Assembly (NCBI GenBank): GCA_036245525.1
Contig: BTPG01000004.1
Coordinates: forward strand, 228,594,709-228,658,708
Origin: Semisulcospira habei
Lineage: Eukaryota > Mollusca > Gastropoda > Semisulcospiridae
Length of the DNA stretch: 64,000 nt
Direction of reading: 5' to 3'
Shown: one piece after another, positions 19,541 through 31,517 of the stretch
How the letters are laid out: every line of letters begins with the position of its first letter
Position numbering within the stretch: position 1 is the stretch's first letter
The notes under the pieces: model-generated
Databases searched by the model: none
Seen by the model: only the letters and a program-made list of their open reading frames with translations
What the model was told of the DNA's origin: nothing
Position numbers and translations under genes: made by a program

Positions 19541-21130
19541 GTGATCATAGGGGGTGTCACGAATATTTCCCTACATTCTGGGTCGTTCATGATTCTAGGC
19601 CAGTGTTTTTTGATGGCTCTTGATAGACCTTTGGTGGCTGGGTTAAATTTGGTGGCTAACACCAACAGGGGGGGGGGGGGGGGCAGAGGGGGAGGGCGGA
19701 GGGGGGTTCGGGGGGGGAGGGGGTTACGGGGGGGGGGGGGGGAGGTGAGGTTTGTTTCTTTTTCCTCCCATTAGGTTTCTCTTGCATATTAGCGTCTCCC
19801 TTGGTGTGGAGAGAATTTGAGCTGATAGGTCGGTTAGCACGGTTTGCACGTAACCCCTCACTCGTGGTTTGGTATGGAACAGGTTGATTTCAATTCTTTC
19901 AACTGCGTTAGAGCAGTTTCTTGCGATGCGGAGTGTTTCCCCTTTTACTAGTCCTTTGAAGACTGCTGGTGGGTGGGCCGACAAGTGGTGTAGGTACTGA
20001 TATGTTTCAGTTGATTTTCTGTACATTTTAATGTCCAATTGTCCTGATTGATGGAATTTTTCACCCTTGTACATTTTTATGTCTAAGAATGTGGCTTCTG
20101 TGTCACTAATCTTATACGTGAAGTTTATGCCTTCCGTATGTGAGTTAGAAAAAGTGAAGTATTGGTGAATTGTTGCTTCCTCTGCTCTCATGATTATTAG
20201 ACTATCGCCACAGTAATGCCAATGGTGTAGAATTGAATCCTTGTGGTTGAAGCTGTCTGTTATGTTATTCAGGATGCTTGCCATTAGGAGGTCACTACAT
20301 GATGGTGATGGGAACTGTCCCATGGCACATCTAATGGTTTGTTTGTAGTGTTCACCGTTAAAGGTGAAGATGTTCTTTTTGTGAGCATGCTAACGTCCAC
20401 GACAGTTCCAGACTGCACTGCTGTCAACTTGATGTCGCCACGGTCAAGACTAATCTACACTGGGCATAGCTGACATTGCACCTCATATCAGGCAGGCGGC
20501 GTGGGAGTTTTGCAATCGGTGATGGGGGGCACATGCCCGTGGGGTGGGGGACGGGGGACTAGTGGGCAGACCGGGGGGTTGTTCGGCATTCGAGGCATCG
20601 GGGCATGGTGGGGGGGGGGGGGGGGGGGGAGCTCTTTTGTGGTCTGCAGGAGCGCATCTTGGTCTAGGACTGTGTACATGTTTGACACGTCGTATACACA
20701 TATATATTTTATGTCTCTTTCAAAGGACAGATTTTCCATGATTCTGATCAGTGTCGGTGTGTCTTTCAAGTAGGTCGGCAGTTTCTCTACAAAAGGGAGT
20801 AGATAGAAATCTACTAGATGCCCGATGTAGTACGTCGGCGTTGATACTTGTGATATGATCCGTCTGCCTAATACTTTAAGTTCATCATTCAGACCGTTTG
20901 AATCACCAGTGACCTCCCTTTTAAAACCATTGTTGTTTTGGTGTCGAGGTAGGAATGAATTTTATCCCTTTGGATAGTGCGAGGTATTGTGCGTCTGTTA
21001 GTTGGATGTCAGACAGGTTGGCTTTGTTTAGTTTGGCCGTTTGTTCTTTTTCCTTTTCCTTGGTGTGGGAATTTTGGCTCTGTTGTTTTGCTCTTGCTTG
21101 TTTGCGTTGAGCGCTGTTTCGTTGTGTCAT
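19541..21130 (-). pseudogene. Penelope-like reverse transcriptase pseudogene
   Basis: Segments typical of the family are YLALSKGIKFIPT at the N-terminus, YICVYDVSNMYT (block A region), IFTFNGEHYKQ followed by AMGQFPSPS (block B), and HYCGDSLI where the catalytic Y-x-D-D should be. These are followed by FLDIKMYKGEKF, ETYQYLHHLSAHPPAVFKG and MNDPECREIFVTPP. The active-site aspartates are mutated and frames change several times, so it is inactive. No GIY-YIG endonuclease was visible downstream. Confidence 0.7.
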
Positions 21131-22640
21131 GTTTGTGCTACGCTGATCATTGCACGAGTGGGGAGCCCAGCCGGCGGACGGCGTGGGGGTGGGAGCAAAG
21201 AGTTGGCCCTCGCGGCGTCAGGGGCGCTCGCTGTGTCTGGTAGCATGTTGTGTGCCTTGGCTCGCTCGCTGCTTCAGCATTGCGTAATGCCCTTTTGACA
21301 GTTTTTGTTGTCATGGATGTTTTGAAGGTTGCTTTTTCTTCCCTTTTCCTTCTCCCCCTTATCCTGCATTTTTTGGTTTTGTTTTGTTTCTTCCCCTCTC
21401 TTTCTCCCTTTAGATCGGGATTCTGAGGGACCCCTTCTCCGGTGCTTATTATTTGTGTACACCGTGTTAATTCTTTAAGAAATTTTAATTCGGGTGTGGG
21501 GAGAGGAGTGGGGACTGTGCGGTGCCTCACACCCTTTGGAGGACTGTGAGCTATCCATGCTGAGTTTTCAGGCGTTTGTGTGGCCTGTGGCTATCTTTGC
21601 CAGTGGCTATCTTTGCTTTGCTTTACTCTCCATATGTTAATTAATATAGTCTTATTTGACCATGATTGTGGAGGAATAGATTGACCGTTCTTGGGACAGT
21701 TTGTGGCCCTTAAAAAAGCATTTTTCTGTCATTTAGACAAGGTTGGGTTACGGAAAAAGCTTATGCTTTTTTTCCACCCAGCCAAGAGTGGGGTGCTGTT
21801 GTCGCCTTTTGGTGCAGCTTCACCTTATACTCGGAGATGGTCTTGGTTTCTCTAGCTTCCAAGGTTTGGAGCTCGGTCTCGAGGCTTCTAACAGTTCACC
21901 TTTTAAGATGGAATGATTAGCTTTGATAGCTTTGTTTAGCTCGTCCATTTTTCTGTCAACAGTTCGGTTTCCCATTTCGAGAATCTTCTTTCGAACCAGG
22001 CTTTCACATTCTCTGAGTGCTACTGCTAGCATTTTTTTTTTGGTCCTCGTCTTTCTGGCGATGGGTGCCGCCGAGATACGCTTTGTGGGCTATGTGAATC
22101 TTGAAGAGTCTGCACGGCCGTTCGTATTTGATTTTGTGGTCCATCCCGCTGTCAAGGTGCATCATTTTTCTCTATTTATGAACATATTCCAAATGTTTCA
22201 TTTATGTTCAAGGTGGGTGCAGCTTGCTGGTGCGGCTGGCGCTCCCCAGGATGACGAGGTTGACGGTAGGGTGACGTCTAGGTTTGGTCACCCTGTCAGA
22301 TCCAATGTCCCTTTCTTTCCGGCCATGTGTTTTCTTTCTTGGTGGGATTGGCTGGCCACGATCTCCTCTTGGCTGGTTTCTTCTTCTCCTTGGGAGTCGG
22401 ACTCCAACTCTGATTCGTTGATCATCAATTTCTGCTCCATTCTTCCTGTCAGTTTGTTCATGATAAGACTGATTGAGCATTCAACATTGATTGGTTTAAA
22501 TACCATTTTGTTCCGCTTGTCCTGCACGTGGGGCTGACCGGTCATGGTCATGTAATCATTTATTGGTGTCAGTTTATAGGCTCCTCTCTTTCTAGCCTTG
22601 GGGGGGGGGGGGGGGGCGATCCGTCTTTGCAAGTCCCCAG
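19541..22640 (-). mobile_element. Penelope-like retroelement relic
   Basis: Pieces of a Penelope-type reverse transcriptase run along the minus strand in the right order from about 21130 to 19541. Upstream, at 22640-21820, low-complexity and coiled-coil-like frames (for example NRTVDRKMDELNKAIKANHS) may be the element's N-terminal region. Poly-G runs of 16-18 bases interrupt the coding sequence near 20610, 19670 and 22600. Element ends were not determined. Confidence 0.65.
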
Positions 22641-22944
22641 GCCTACGCTATTGGTAGTGAGAGTTTTGGTCATTTGCCTCTACCATTCTGCTTTGTTCAG
22701 AGTGGTCCCTCTTCCTAGGGTTTGTGCCTTTTATTTCCTGGTCGGTTTGGCTGTGCTCTATATTTGGATATCGGTTATCCGGGAGCCTTAATTTCATTGC
22801 GTTTTTTCTTTCTTTTTATTAAACGTTCGTTCCTTTGTTCATTCTTTATTGTGGTGTCTGGAGTATTCAAGGATGGGGTTTCGCCTATAATGGGGGGACA
22901 ACTCGCCTCTCGAAGGTTAGAGAGTAGTCCACTAGTTTAGGTCC
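22641..22944. other. No gene seen between the Penelope-like relic and the next LINE
   Basis: The stretch is T-rich and lacks a supported frame. Confidence 0.4.
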
Positions 22945-25900
22945 CCTCTTTGACACTCAACTCTCACTTGTGGCTCCACGTAGCTGCAGCATGCGCAGCG
23001 GCCACACCACAGGCAACAGCTTCGACTGGCTGGCTAAACCAAGTGAAGGGAAACCGGGGGTCTCAAACACTTGGTGAGGCAGGACTTGCTCGTCCTAGCA
23101 TGCAAAGTCTGTCACCGGCCGACTGGGCGGAGGAAACTCAATCAAGGGTTCAACGGCCAAGAGGGCGAGTCAGCAGTGCACTGTGGAGTGCATAGGGCAT
23201 GTCAGAGTACATAAGACATGGCCATCCACTGGAGCCAAGAAAGTTACCAGTTGTAATGTCTCATCGTGCCACTGGACCCTGATTTCTGCAGCCGAGAGGG
23301 TGGGGTTGCTCCAGCGCAACAGCTTCTCCACCAAAATCTCCTTCACGTGCAGGTTTTGTGCATGGATCTTCATCTTCACCAAATCTGCTTCTTCATCTTC
23401 TTTTTTTTCTTCTGACTCCTCCAGAAGTCCTGCGGCGATGGGGAATGGGTGAACCAACAGGTAGAAGTTACTACTGGGAGTCGCAGCTCCGAACCTGCAC
23501 GTAGGTGGTCTGTGGACCAGTGGTCGCTCTTCCCTGTACCAGGGGCAGCAGGGAAGTTCGGCAGCATCCCAGGCAACTGAGCAGCCCTCTTCAGGACAGC
23601 ACTGCTCACCCTAGTAAGGGAAGGAACTAGAAAAGGTGTTCCAAACATTGCCTGCCCTACACAAACCGGTCAGCTTACTGCGGCTGGCAGTTTAACCCTT
23701 TTATGCGGTCGAAAAGAAAACAAAGAAAGAAACTTATTCTTGGTACGTGGAACATACGAACCCTGTTGGACAGAGATCAGACGAAGAGACCGCACAGAAG
23801 AACAGCCCTCATAGCCAGTAAAGCTGGCGAGATATAAAATCGACATTGCGGCTCTTAGTGAAACCAGATTTGCTGACGAAGGCTCGATCTGTGAACCTGA
23901 GGGTGGGTACACCTTTTTATGGAAGGGCAAAGCTGAGAACGAGGACAGGATACACGGAGTTGGCTTCGCCATCCGCACCACGCTCCTCCGACAGCTGCCT
24001 TCTCTTCCCACTGGCATCAGCGAACGAGTGATGAAGCTCCGTTTACCCATATCCCACACCCGACATGTCACCATCATCAGCGCCTATGCTCCGACACTCA
24101 CCAATGCCGATGACGACAAGGAAGCGTTCTATGAGAGCCTCGACTCCCTCCTGAAGTCCTCTCCTGCAAGTGACAAACTCATCGTGCTTGGCGACTTCAA
24201 TGCTCGAGTTGGGCATGAATGTGACTGCTGGGAAGGAGTGATGGGCCCACATGGGCCGGGCAAGATGAACAGCAATGGCCTGCTGCTGCTGACATTGTGC
24301 GCTGAGAATGGACTCGCCATCACCAACACCCTCTTCAGGCTAGCTAGTAAGTACAAGACAACATAGATGCATCCCAGGTCCAAGCAGTGGCATCTCATAG
24401 ACTATGTCATTGCCCGCCAGCAGGATACTCGTGATGTCAGAATCACCAGACCATGAGAGAAGCCGAGTGCTGGACCGACCATCGGCTGGTGCGGTCTGTC
24501 CTCAACCTGCACATTGCACCAGCACACAGGAAGAGGCCGAAGCTCACCCGACCTTCATTAAACCTGGCCAAGCTGAAGCGCCCGGACGTCAAGGAAAACT
24601 TCCAGTCCCACCTTGATGACCTGCTAACTGCCCATGGACCGTTGACTGGCAACCCAACTGAAATGTGGAACCAATTCAAGGGGATGGTGACAGAGTCTGC
24701 CAAAGACGTGCTTGGACCCAAGCAGAGGGTACACCAGGATTGGTTCGATGAGAACAATGAAGAGATCAACAAGCTACTGGAGCAAAAGAGCAGTGCCTTC
24801 ATCAAGTGGCAGAATGACATCAACTCCTTGTCCAAGAAAGACCGCTTCAAACACCTCCAGAGAAAAGCCCAGAGAGAGAACTCCGCAACATGCAGGACAC
24901 CTGGTGCGACAGCAAGGCAAAAGAACTTGAACACTTTGCTGAATCCAACAACGCCAAGGAGTTTTTCAATGCTATGAAAGCTGTCTACGGCCCTGCCAGA
25001 CCCAGCACAACCCCTCTCTTTTCCTCCGACGGCTTCACCTTGCTAAAAGACAAAGGCAGCATCACTGAGCGCTGGAAAGAACACTTCTCAAATCTGCTGA
25101 ACCTGCCTTCCACTGTTGATCCCGCGGCCCTGGACATGATTCCCCAGAAGCCGACACTGGATGACCTTGACCTCCCGCCAACCCTGGACGAGGTCAAGAA
25201 AGCCATCAACCAGACTAGCTCCTGCAAGGCTGCAGGCATGGACAGCATCCCCGCAGAGCTCTTCAAAGCAGCTGGACCTGAGACCCTTGATACCTTCCTC
25301 AACATTCTGACATGCATCTGGGTAGAGAAGAACATGCCACAGGAATTTAGAGATGCTACAATCGTCTCCCTGTTCAAGAACAAGGGCAGCAAAGCAGAAT
25401 GTGCCAATTATCGAGGGATCCCACTCTTGTCCATTGCTGGCAAGATCCTCACGAGAGTCATCCTCAACAACCTGATCAGCTCTGTATCTGAGGAAGCACT
25501 CCCAGAGGCCCAGTGTGGCTTCAGACCCGGCCGCAGCACAGTCGACATGGTCTTCTCTGTGAGACAGGTCCAGGAGAAATGCATTGAGCAGCACATGGAC
25601 CTCTACCCTGTCTTCATAGATCTGACCAAAGCATTCGACACCGTGAACAGAGAAGCGCTGTGGGTCATCCTCGCAAAGCTCAGCTGCCCCAGGAAGTTCA
25701 CCAACATCATCCGCCTTTTCCGTGATGGTATGGTATCAGTTGTCCAGTCAAACAGCAACACATCCGCACCCTTCGACATTTCCAATGGTGTGAAACAAGG
25801 TTGTGGTCTTGCCCCTGTGATGTTCAACCTGTTCTTCACGTGTGTCCTGACCCATGCAGTACGTGACCTTGAGAAGGCAGTGTATCTGAAGTACAGACTA

Positions 25901-26975
25901 GACAGCTCTCTCTTCGACCTCCGTCGACTGAACGCCAGGACCAAGACCATCGAGAGACTGATCCTTGAGGCGCTGTTTGCCGATGACTGTGCGCTGATGG
26001 CGCACACGGAGTCTGACCTCCAGACCATCGTCAACAGGTTCTCGGAAGCCTATCGACTGTTTGGCCTCACCATCAGTCTCAGCAAGACCGAGGTCCTGCA
26101 CCAACCAGCCCCAGGCACAAGAGCCCCCCCCCCCCCCCCCCCAAAAGTGTATATCGAAGGCACCAAGCTGAAGACTGTCGACCAGTTCAGGTACCTTGGG
26201 AGCATCATCTCTTCTGACGGTACTACCGACAAGAAAATCGCAGCTTGCATCAGCAAAGCCAGCAAAGCCCTGGGTCGTCTGTGCACTTGTGTGTTGAATA
26301 ACAACAACGTCAAGCTCTCCACCAAGATCAAAGTCTACAAGGCAATAGTCCTCCCCAGCCTCCTCTACGGCTGAGAGTCACGGACGCTGTACAGAAAGCA
26401 CATCAAGCATCTTGAACGTTTCCACATGAGATCCCTGCGCTCACTCATGGGCATTAAATGGCAAGACAAGGTGACAAACCTGGAAGTCCTGGACAATGCT
26501 GGCTTATTGAGTGCTGAAGCCTTGATCTTAAAGACACAACTCCGCTGGACAGGTCATTTCATACGCATGGATGATTTTCGCATGCCACGCCAACTCCTGT
26601 ATGGTGCACTCTCAAAAGGCCACAGGAGGCAAGGACAGCCAAAGAAACGCTTCAAAGACTGCATAAGAGACTGCCTCAAGTACTGCGTCTTCCCGGTAAA
26701 GGAAATTGAAGCACAAGCACAAGACAGATCCGGCTGGCGTGCTGCCACCAGGAAAGCCTGCACACTCTTTGAACACAATCGACGCGAACGGATCACCAGT
26801 GTCAGAGCTCGCAGAAAGACAGCGTCGAGCCTCCCCACAGCTACGTTCCAGTGCCCCCATTGCCCTCGCAGGTGTGGCTCCAGGATTGGCTTGGCCAGCC
26901 ACACCCGCACCCACAAATAGAAGTCATGCACAATGACGACATCATTGGTTTCGATGGTCTACCCATTATAACCGC
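22945..26975 (+). mobile_element. Nearly full-length LINE with endonuclease, RT and C-terminal C2H2 finger
   Basis: About 750 bases of presumed 5' UTR lead to ATG 23703 and then to a single long but broken ORF ending at 26920, with a short 3' end (GACGACATCATTGG...). The left neighbour is the Penelope-like relic and the right neighbour is the DIRS-like gag, whose coding sequence is cut at about 26975. No clear target duplication was found, so both edges are approximate. It is the same general family as the LINE at 11406-13011. Confidence 0.75.
23703..26920 (+). pseudogene. LINE ORF: APE endonuclease + reverse transcriptase + C2H2 tail (multiple lesions)
   Basis: The endonuclease shows LGTWNIRTLL, AALSETRF, TIISAYAPTL and LIVLGDFNARVG. 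RT shows ANYRGIPLLS, FIDLTKAFDTV, SNGVKQGCGLAP and ALFADDCALMAH. The tail ends in CPHCPRRCGSRIGLASHTRTH. Lesions are a frameshift near 23833, TAG at about 24364, frame changes near 24445 and 24875, and an in-frame TGA at 26372-26374 where the family has Cys in LLYGCES. A run of about 17 C at 26126-26142 is read as PPPPPP without breaking the frame. The catalytic residues are mostly retained, suggesting moderate age. Confidence 0.85.
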
Positions 26976-29540
26976 CTGCCAAGTATCCCTAAACAGCTGC
27001 GAACCGCCAACGGGGGCCTGAAGGAGTTGCGACTTCACAGTCTTGGGCAGATCTGAGCAGAGTCGAAGGAGAGTGTCCCGACGCCAAAAGTCACAGTTGA
27101 TGGCCGCCGCCATGGCGTTAGTAGATAAATGGTAGGCGGCCCGGTTAGCAGCCATAAGGATCGAATGGATATCACGGAGAGGAGACGAAGCCTCCATGTC
27201 CCACGTATGCTCCAACCCGCGCAGTACCGCTTGCGTAGCCATCTAAAAAAACCCGGAACACGCCAGGGAGTTGCGAACTAATGACGCGATCCTGTCCAGC
27301 GAGCGAGGCCAAGCGTTCTGGACAGACTGACGACCCCCTGCCTGTGTGATGGCTGCCGAATCCAAGGTGGGAAGACAGTCGGCGAAGGCTTGTCAGTGTC
27401 CCGCGTACCAAGACTGGCGGTAGTTCATGTTGATACCCGTGGGCCACTGGGAATCCGAAAAAAGTTTTCCCCAAAGCTGTCCTGGCGGAGCTGTGTGGAG
27501 AACGCCTCCACGAAACCCCGGAAGCCAGCTGGCTGAGGAAGCGACTTGCGACGTTTGGCAGAAAACTGCGCATCCACCATGGCGGAAGCTTGTCTCTTCA
27601 CTCGGGGAGACGGCGGGCATAAATCAGGCGGAAGAAGGGTCGAAATAAGTTGGCATGCCTCGTCCAAGGAACGAAAAGTCTGGGAACTCAGTGTAGGCCT
27701 GCGGTCCGGCGAAGCGGAGGAAACCGAAGACACCGCTGAGTGGTGGGCGCGGGAGCCGGCTGGAGAGTCCCGATGGAAAATCTCTGAAGCCGAGTCCCCT
27801 GGATGAAGGCTGAGGATTGTATACAAACCAAGAGGAATCACTCAGCGCCGGACAGACAAACAGTTAGATCCCCTGCCCCCGCCTATCAGGCACCTAATTG
27901 CCAGCCCACAGAGAAATACGCAGGTATAGAATAAGACGATCATTTGCATCTTCAAAAAGATGCATCAGGTCTCTTATATAACCCATGTCTTTCTCCGGAA
28001 CTTAGGAAGTAGGCAGGGGAACATACATACACAAACACAAAGGTGCACTACCATATGTGGTCAGGTAAATACCCTAATTTCCCACAGTAGATGCACAGAG
28101 CATTACACAACAATGTAACGATATAGCGATACAAATTTGCCTCGAGTGAGCTAGCCTCACCTATCTGGTTTGTGAGAAGGCTAAGGATGTCAGGATCAAT
28201 ATCCAAATGCCGCCTGTCGCGCTGAGCCATTTGGAGGGGCGACCGGCTACGAGAGCGAGTGCCAGCCGCCAGCGGCGGGCTGCAGCGCGAGCGAGAGATA
28301 GGCAGAGCTGCATGCAAAGCCTGTAAGGAAGGGCGACGTGGAGAAGGAGAAACTGCGGTCGAACGACGTCTGGAGGCAAAGGCGTGCTCCGGAAGCCCCC
28401 TACCTGCCAAAGGGTGAGTAGAGGGGGGCTGAGCGAGCCGTCAACGACGCATCGGTGAGGGGATCGCTTGTGCCGGGGACCACGCTCCGAGCTAATGAAG
28501 GGAGGCGGTAGGGGATCCCTGGCTCGCCGTGCCTGCTCGGGAGAACTTGAGCGGGGGGGGGGGGGGGGGGGAAGCTGGTCAGCAACCCGGCAGACCCGAT
28601 CCTGTGCAAGAGACTCCGAGTCCTGCCAGGCCCACCCAGAAGAATCGGAGCGGGAAACGGTGAGTGGGGGGAGCGTGTTCAAGTCTCGCTGGGACCGTCC
28701 AGAAGGATCAGAACAGGGCGGGGAAGAAAGAGAGATTCGCCGGGCCCACTGGGAAACATCGTAGGGGGGGGGGGGGGGGGGTGTGTACGTGTCATGCCGG
28801 GCCCGCCCAGAAGCTTAGAGGCGGGGGACATTATATATATGTGGCTCGCTGGGCCCGCTCTGACAGTCAGTTCGGAGCGGGGGGGGGGGGGGGGGGCATG
28901 TCTATGGCTCTTGGATCACGCTTAGACGAATCGGAGCGTGAGGGAGAGCATCTTTCCTTATTAATTCTTTCTCCCTTTCTCTTTAGCACTGAGCTTGAGC
29001 AAATCTCGCCGGGCCCCTTCGGAAGACTCAGAGTGGGGGGGGGGAACGTGGACATAGGCTCGACTCGCCGGGCCCGCCCAGACAATTCAGAGCTGGGGCG
29101 GGGGGGGGGGGGGGGAAGTAAAACTAAGGCGCTTGGGCCACGCTCGGGAAGAGACGGAGCGTGGGGGGGGGGGGGGGGGGGGGCGCCAGCCCTGCTTGGA
29201 AGCCTCAGAGCGGGGAGGGAGCATCTGCGTGGTTACTGTAAAAGAAGGTGACTTACCTGCGGGCCGGACTGCCCGAACGACGGAATGAAGGGGCGCCCTA
29301 TGAGGAGACGGAATGACGACCTCCTGCGGGGAAGACCGGCGAGCCTGCTGGGACCGAGACGGACGGTCGCGGCGATAGAAGTCCCAGAGGTGAGACCACC
29401 AGTCCTCTCTCCAGTCAGCACACACGACACAAGTCCCATCTAAAGAGCAGCCCGAGCACGGGAGGCAGGCGTCGTGCGCGTCCGAGCGCCACTGGAAATC
29501 CCCACAAAGATGGCAGGTTCTCAGCCGTGAAAAAGTCACT
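26976..29540 (-). pseudogene. DIRS-type gag-like gene relic with inferred introns
   Basis: The N-terminal segment (29540-29257) has a Cys cluster CHLCGDFQWRSDAHDACLPC followed by CVVCADW. A middle segment (28352-28161) is Ser/Arg-rich and ends in DPDILSLLTNQIG. A C-terminal capsid-like segment begins at 27798 (DSASEIFHRDSPAG) and reaches DLPKTVKSQLLQAPVGGSQLF. This order matches the gag of DIRS-like tyrosine-recombinase retrotransposons and related host genes. Strong donors (CAG|GTAAGT after 29257 and ATAG|GTGAGG after 28161) pair with phase-matched acceptors before 28352 and 27798. The last segment has frameshifts near 27425 and 27200 and is cut by the LINE. No RT or recombinase was seen. 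Confidence 0.5.
28545..29215. repeat. Degenerate minisatellite with poly-G runs inside the gag-like relic's first intron
   Basis: Units of about 70-110 bases share CGCCGGGCCCGCCCAGA and a following GGAGC, each ending in 12-22 consecutive G. Runs are visible near 28554, 28766, 28880, 29098 and 29163. Confidence 0.75.
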
Positions 29541-30059
29541 GAAGAGTCTGGAACTCAGGCCGAAGGTAAACAAAGAAGAGTCCCGTAAGTCACTAGTCGA
29601 GCACGAAGCCAGAGTTCACAAGACAGAGGTCGTAGAAAGTCAAGTCACAGACCGAGACCGGTCGAAAAGCTCACACGGCAGAGTCCACTGAATTCGTAAC
29701 ACTCTAGAAAACGAACAACAGTTCGATGCAAGTCACAAAGACTAAACTAGGCAAAAGCGCAGGCGAAAGTTCACAGTAGATGTCGATAGTACAAGTCTGA
29801 AACCGTTGCAAAACAGAGTAAGGCCAAACACTCGACCGTACATGGTCGAGCTAGAAGTGAAACTGGCGGGCTTTCACCCTATGGCACGTGACTGGATAGG
29901 GTGGTAGGGGAGGCCACCCGGGCTCCTATGCATGGATCCCCAGTGTCTCCTCCCCAGTTGTGTAGGGGACACAATTTGGCTTAGACTGAAATCTATAGGC
30001 TATAGAGTGTATTCCATATAGTAATGACATTGGTAATGTATTTTGAGAAAACAAATATA
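29541..30059. other. Probable 5' flank of the DIRS-like relic; no gene seen
   Basis: No frame is supported. An inverted-looking pair GGGTGGTAGGGGAGGCCACC lies near 29900, but element ends were not identified. Confidence 0.35.
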
Positions 30060-30600
30060 GCTATTTTGGACCTATTTCCTGAGCCCTTATGACTTTGACC
30101 TTTCTGAGAGGTCACTCAAATTGGTATGTTTAAAACGGTCTTACCACAAAGTATCCTTGGGCCACATTTGAAGAATGTGGCTTGAATAGTCTCTGAGAAA
30201 ATGCCAATGTTAAAGTTTACCAAGGACGACGGCAGATGATGGATGACCACTGGCCCAAATAGACTCACTATTGCTTCACACGTGATCAACCAAATTAGCA
30301 TGCATAGAAAGGTCTTCTCATCAGGTATCTGTGTACCAAGTTTAGATTTGAAGTTGTCAATATTATTTGAGAAAAAATAAATTATGTCAAATATAGTTAT
30401 TTTTACCTAGTCCCTGATCCCCTGTGACCTTGACCTTGTGAGAGGTCACTCACATTGGTATGTTTAGAAAGATCTTGCCACAAAGTATCCTTGCGCAAGG
30501 TTTGAAGACTGTGGCTTGAATAGTCTCCGAGAAAATGCCAATGTTAAAGTTTTTACCATGAACAACGAACGTCGGACAGACGACCACTGGCCCAGAACAA
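30060..30600 (-). repeat. Dispersed ~340-bp-period repeat, two tandem copies
   Basis: Two direct copies share the segments AATAGTCTC..GAGAAAATGCCA, ATGTTAAAGTTT and a final CACTGGCCCA. The related block at 61738-62420 is in the opposite orientation. No coding capacity is visible. Confidence 0.7.
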
Positions 30601-30751
30601 AGACTCACTTGTGCTTCACACATGATCCAAAAACCATGTACATGCAAAAACAAAAAAAAACCCCACACATATATATAGGCTGTAAGTAAGTAAAAGTAAG
30701 TGCTTGTATAAAAGAGATTTGCTGTATACAAAAGTGTGTACGTGCTATTAC

Positions 30752-30842
30752 CATATTCTTGCTTTATGCAAGTCTCATCTTCCTCTGCCACATCAATCTC
30801 TATCTTCACGTCTGCTGACACCAGCGAGTCATGTGACTCCAT
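30752..30842 (-). CDS. Putative first coding exon of the zinc-finger gene
   Basis: ATG at 30842 lies in a favourable context (AAAATGG) and opens 30 codons beginning MESHDSLVSADVKIEIDV and ending CIKQEY. A donor (TATG|GTAATA) follows in phase 1, exactly the phase needed by the acceptor at 6505. VKIE and IKQE both fit the SUMO acceptor consensus, like the repeats in the distant exon. Acidic N-terminal exons with such motifs are common in C2H2 genes. The intron would be about 24 kb and full of transposons. Other exons, or a different partner gene, are possible. Confidence 0.45.
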
Positions 30843-31260
30843 TTTGTCTCCAAAGTAGTGCCCAGAAGCCCTCAGTTCAGCTCAAATCAAGGTACCTGGT
30901 CAACACAAAACACAACACTAGTACTACTAGTAGCTGTACATCACACAGGACAGAAATGCAACATGTAATAAATACAAGAGCTTCATGCGACCTAGTTTCA
31001 TATGAACCCTCCAGTACACAATGACAAGTGCAGTCAGATCACATCCCCAGTTACAAATTACCTTTAATAGTTGACCTTTAAACTTTAGCCCCCAGCTGCC
31101 TCTGTAATGAAGTTACACAGTTCCATGATAAATATGATATGTAATACATACAATACCACAATCATCTGTCGTAAACACACACACAAAATTACACGTTTAG
31201 ATCTTAATGTCTTTTGTCCACCATGAAGGCGATTTAAAAAAAACGGGGCACCCAATAGGG
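30843..31260. other. No gene seen; presumed upstream/promoter side of the zinc-finger exon 1
   Basis: The sequence upstream of the ATG on the minus strand shows no TATA element close by and no other frame. Confidence 0.35.
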
Positions 31261-31350
31261 CCTGAACAAATTTTTACGCCAGCCGGATATGAACCCGCGA
31301 CATCCTGGACAAGAGGAGAACACTATCACCGAGCCACCCAGCTCCCCCTG
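31261..31350 (-). mobile_element. tRNA-derived SINE head
   Basis: On the minus strand an A-box-like TGGCTCGGTGATAGTG (31321-31336) and a B-box-like GGTTCATATCC (31285-31295) are spaced as in a tRNA. They lie in a 70-base tRNA-like head followed by unrelated sequence. It does not look like a functional tRNA because the acceptor ends do not pair well. Spacing and boxes are seen; SINE assignment is inference. Confidence 0.6.
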
Positions 31351-31414
31351 TTGTCAACAGTTTCAATAAGTTTCAACAGTTTAACTCATTTAGCCCCAGG
31401 ACCCTGCTGCAGGA

Positions 31415-31517
31415 GATGGATTGATCATGATAATTCAAGGGTAGTGCCAGCGAGTTTGGAATATAAAGGCACCAAGCTCATCTGTCACTACCCTTGAATT
31501 ATCATGATCAATCCATC
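31415..31517. repeat. Palindrome P2 (about 32-bp arms)
   Basis: GATGGATTGATCATGATAAT begins the left arm and its complement ends the right arm (ATTATCATGATCAATCCATC). Inner arm sequence TTCAAGGGTAGTG is shared with P1. The central part has diverged. Confidence 0.85.

Noticed and set aside
28400..29251. Proline-rich or glycine-rich frames over the G runs
   Set aside because: Driven by homopolymers; the plausible reading is intronic minisatellite of the gag-like relic.
31261..31350. Functional tRNA gene
   Set aside because: A and B boxes are present, but acceptor-stem pairing is poor and the head continues into SINE-like sequence.
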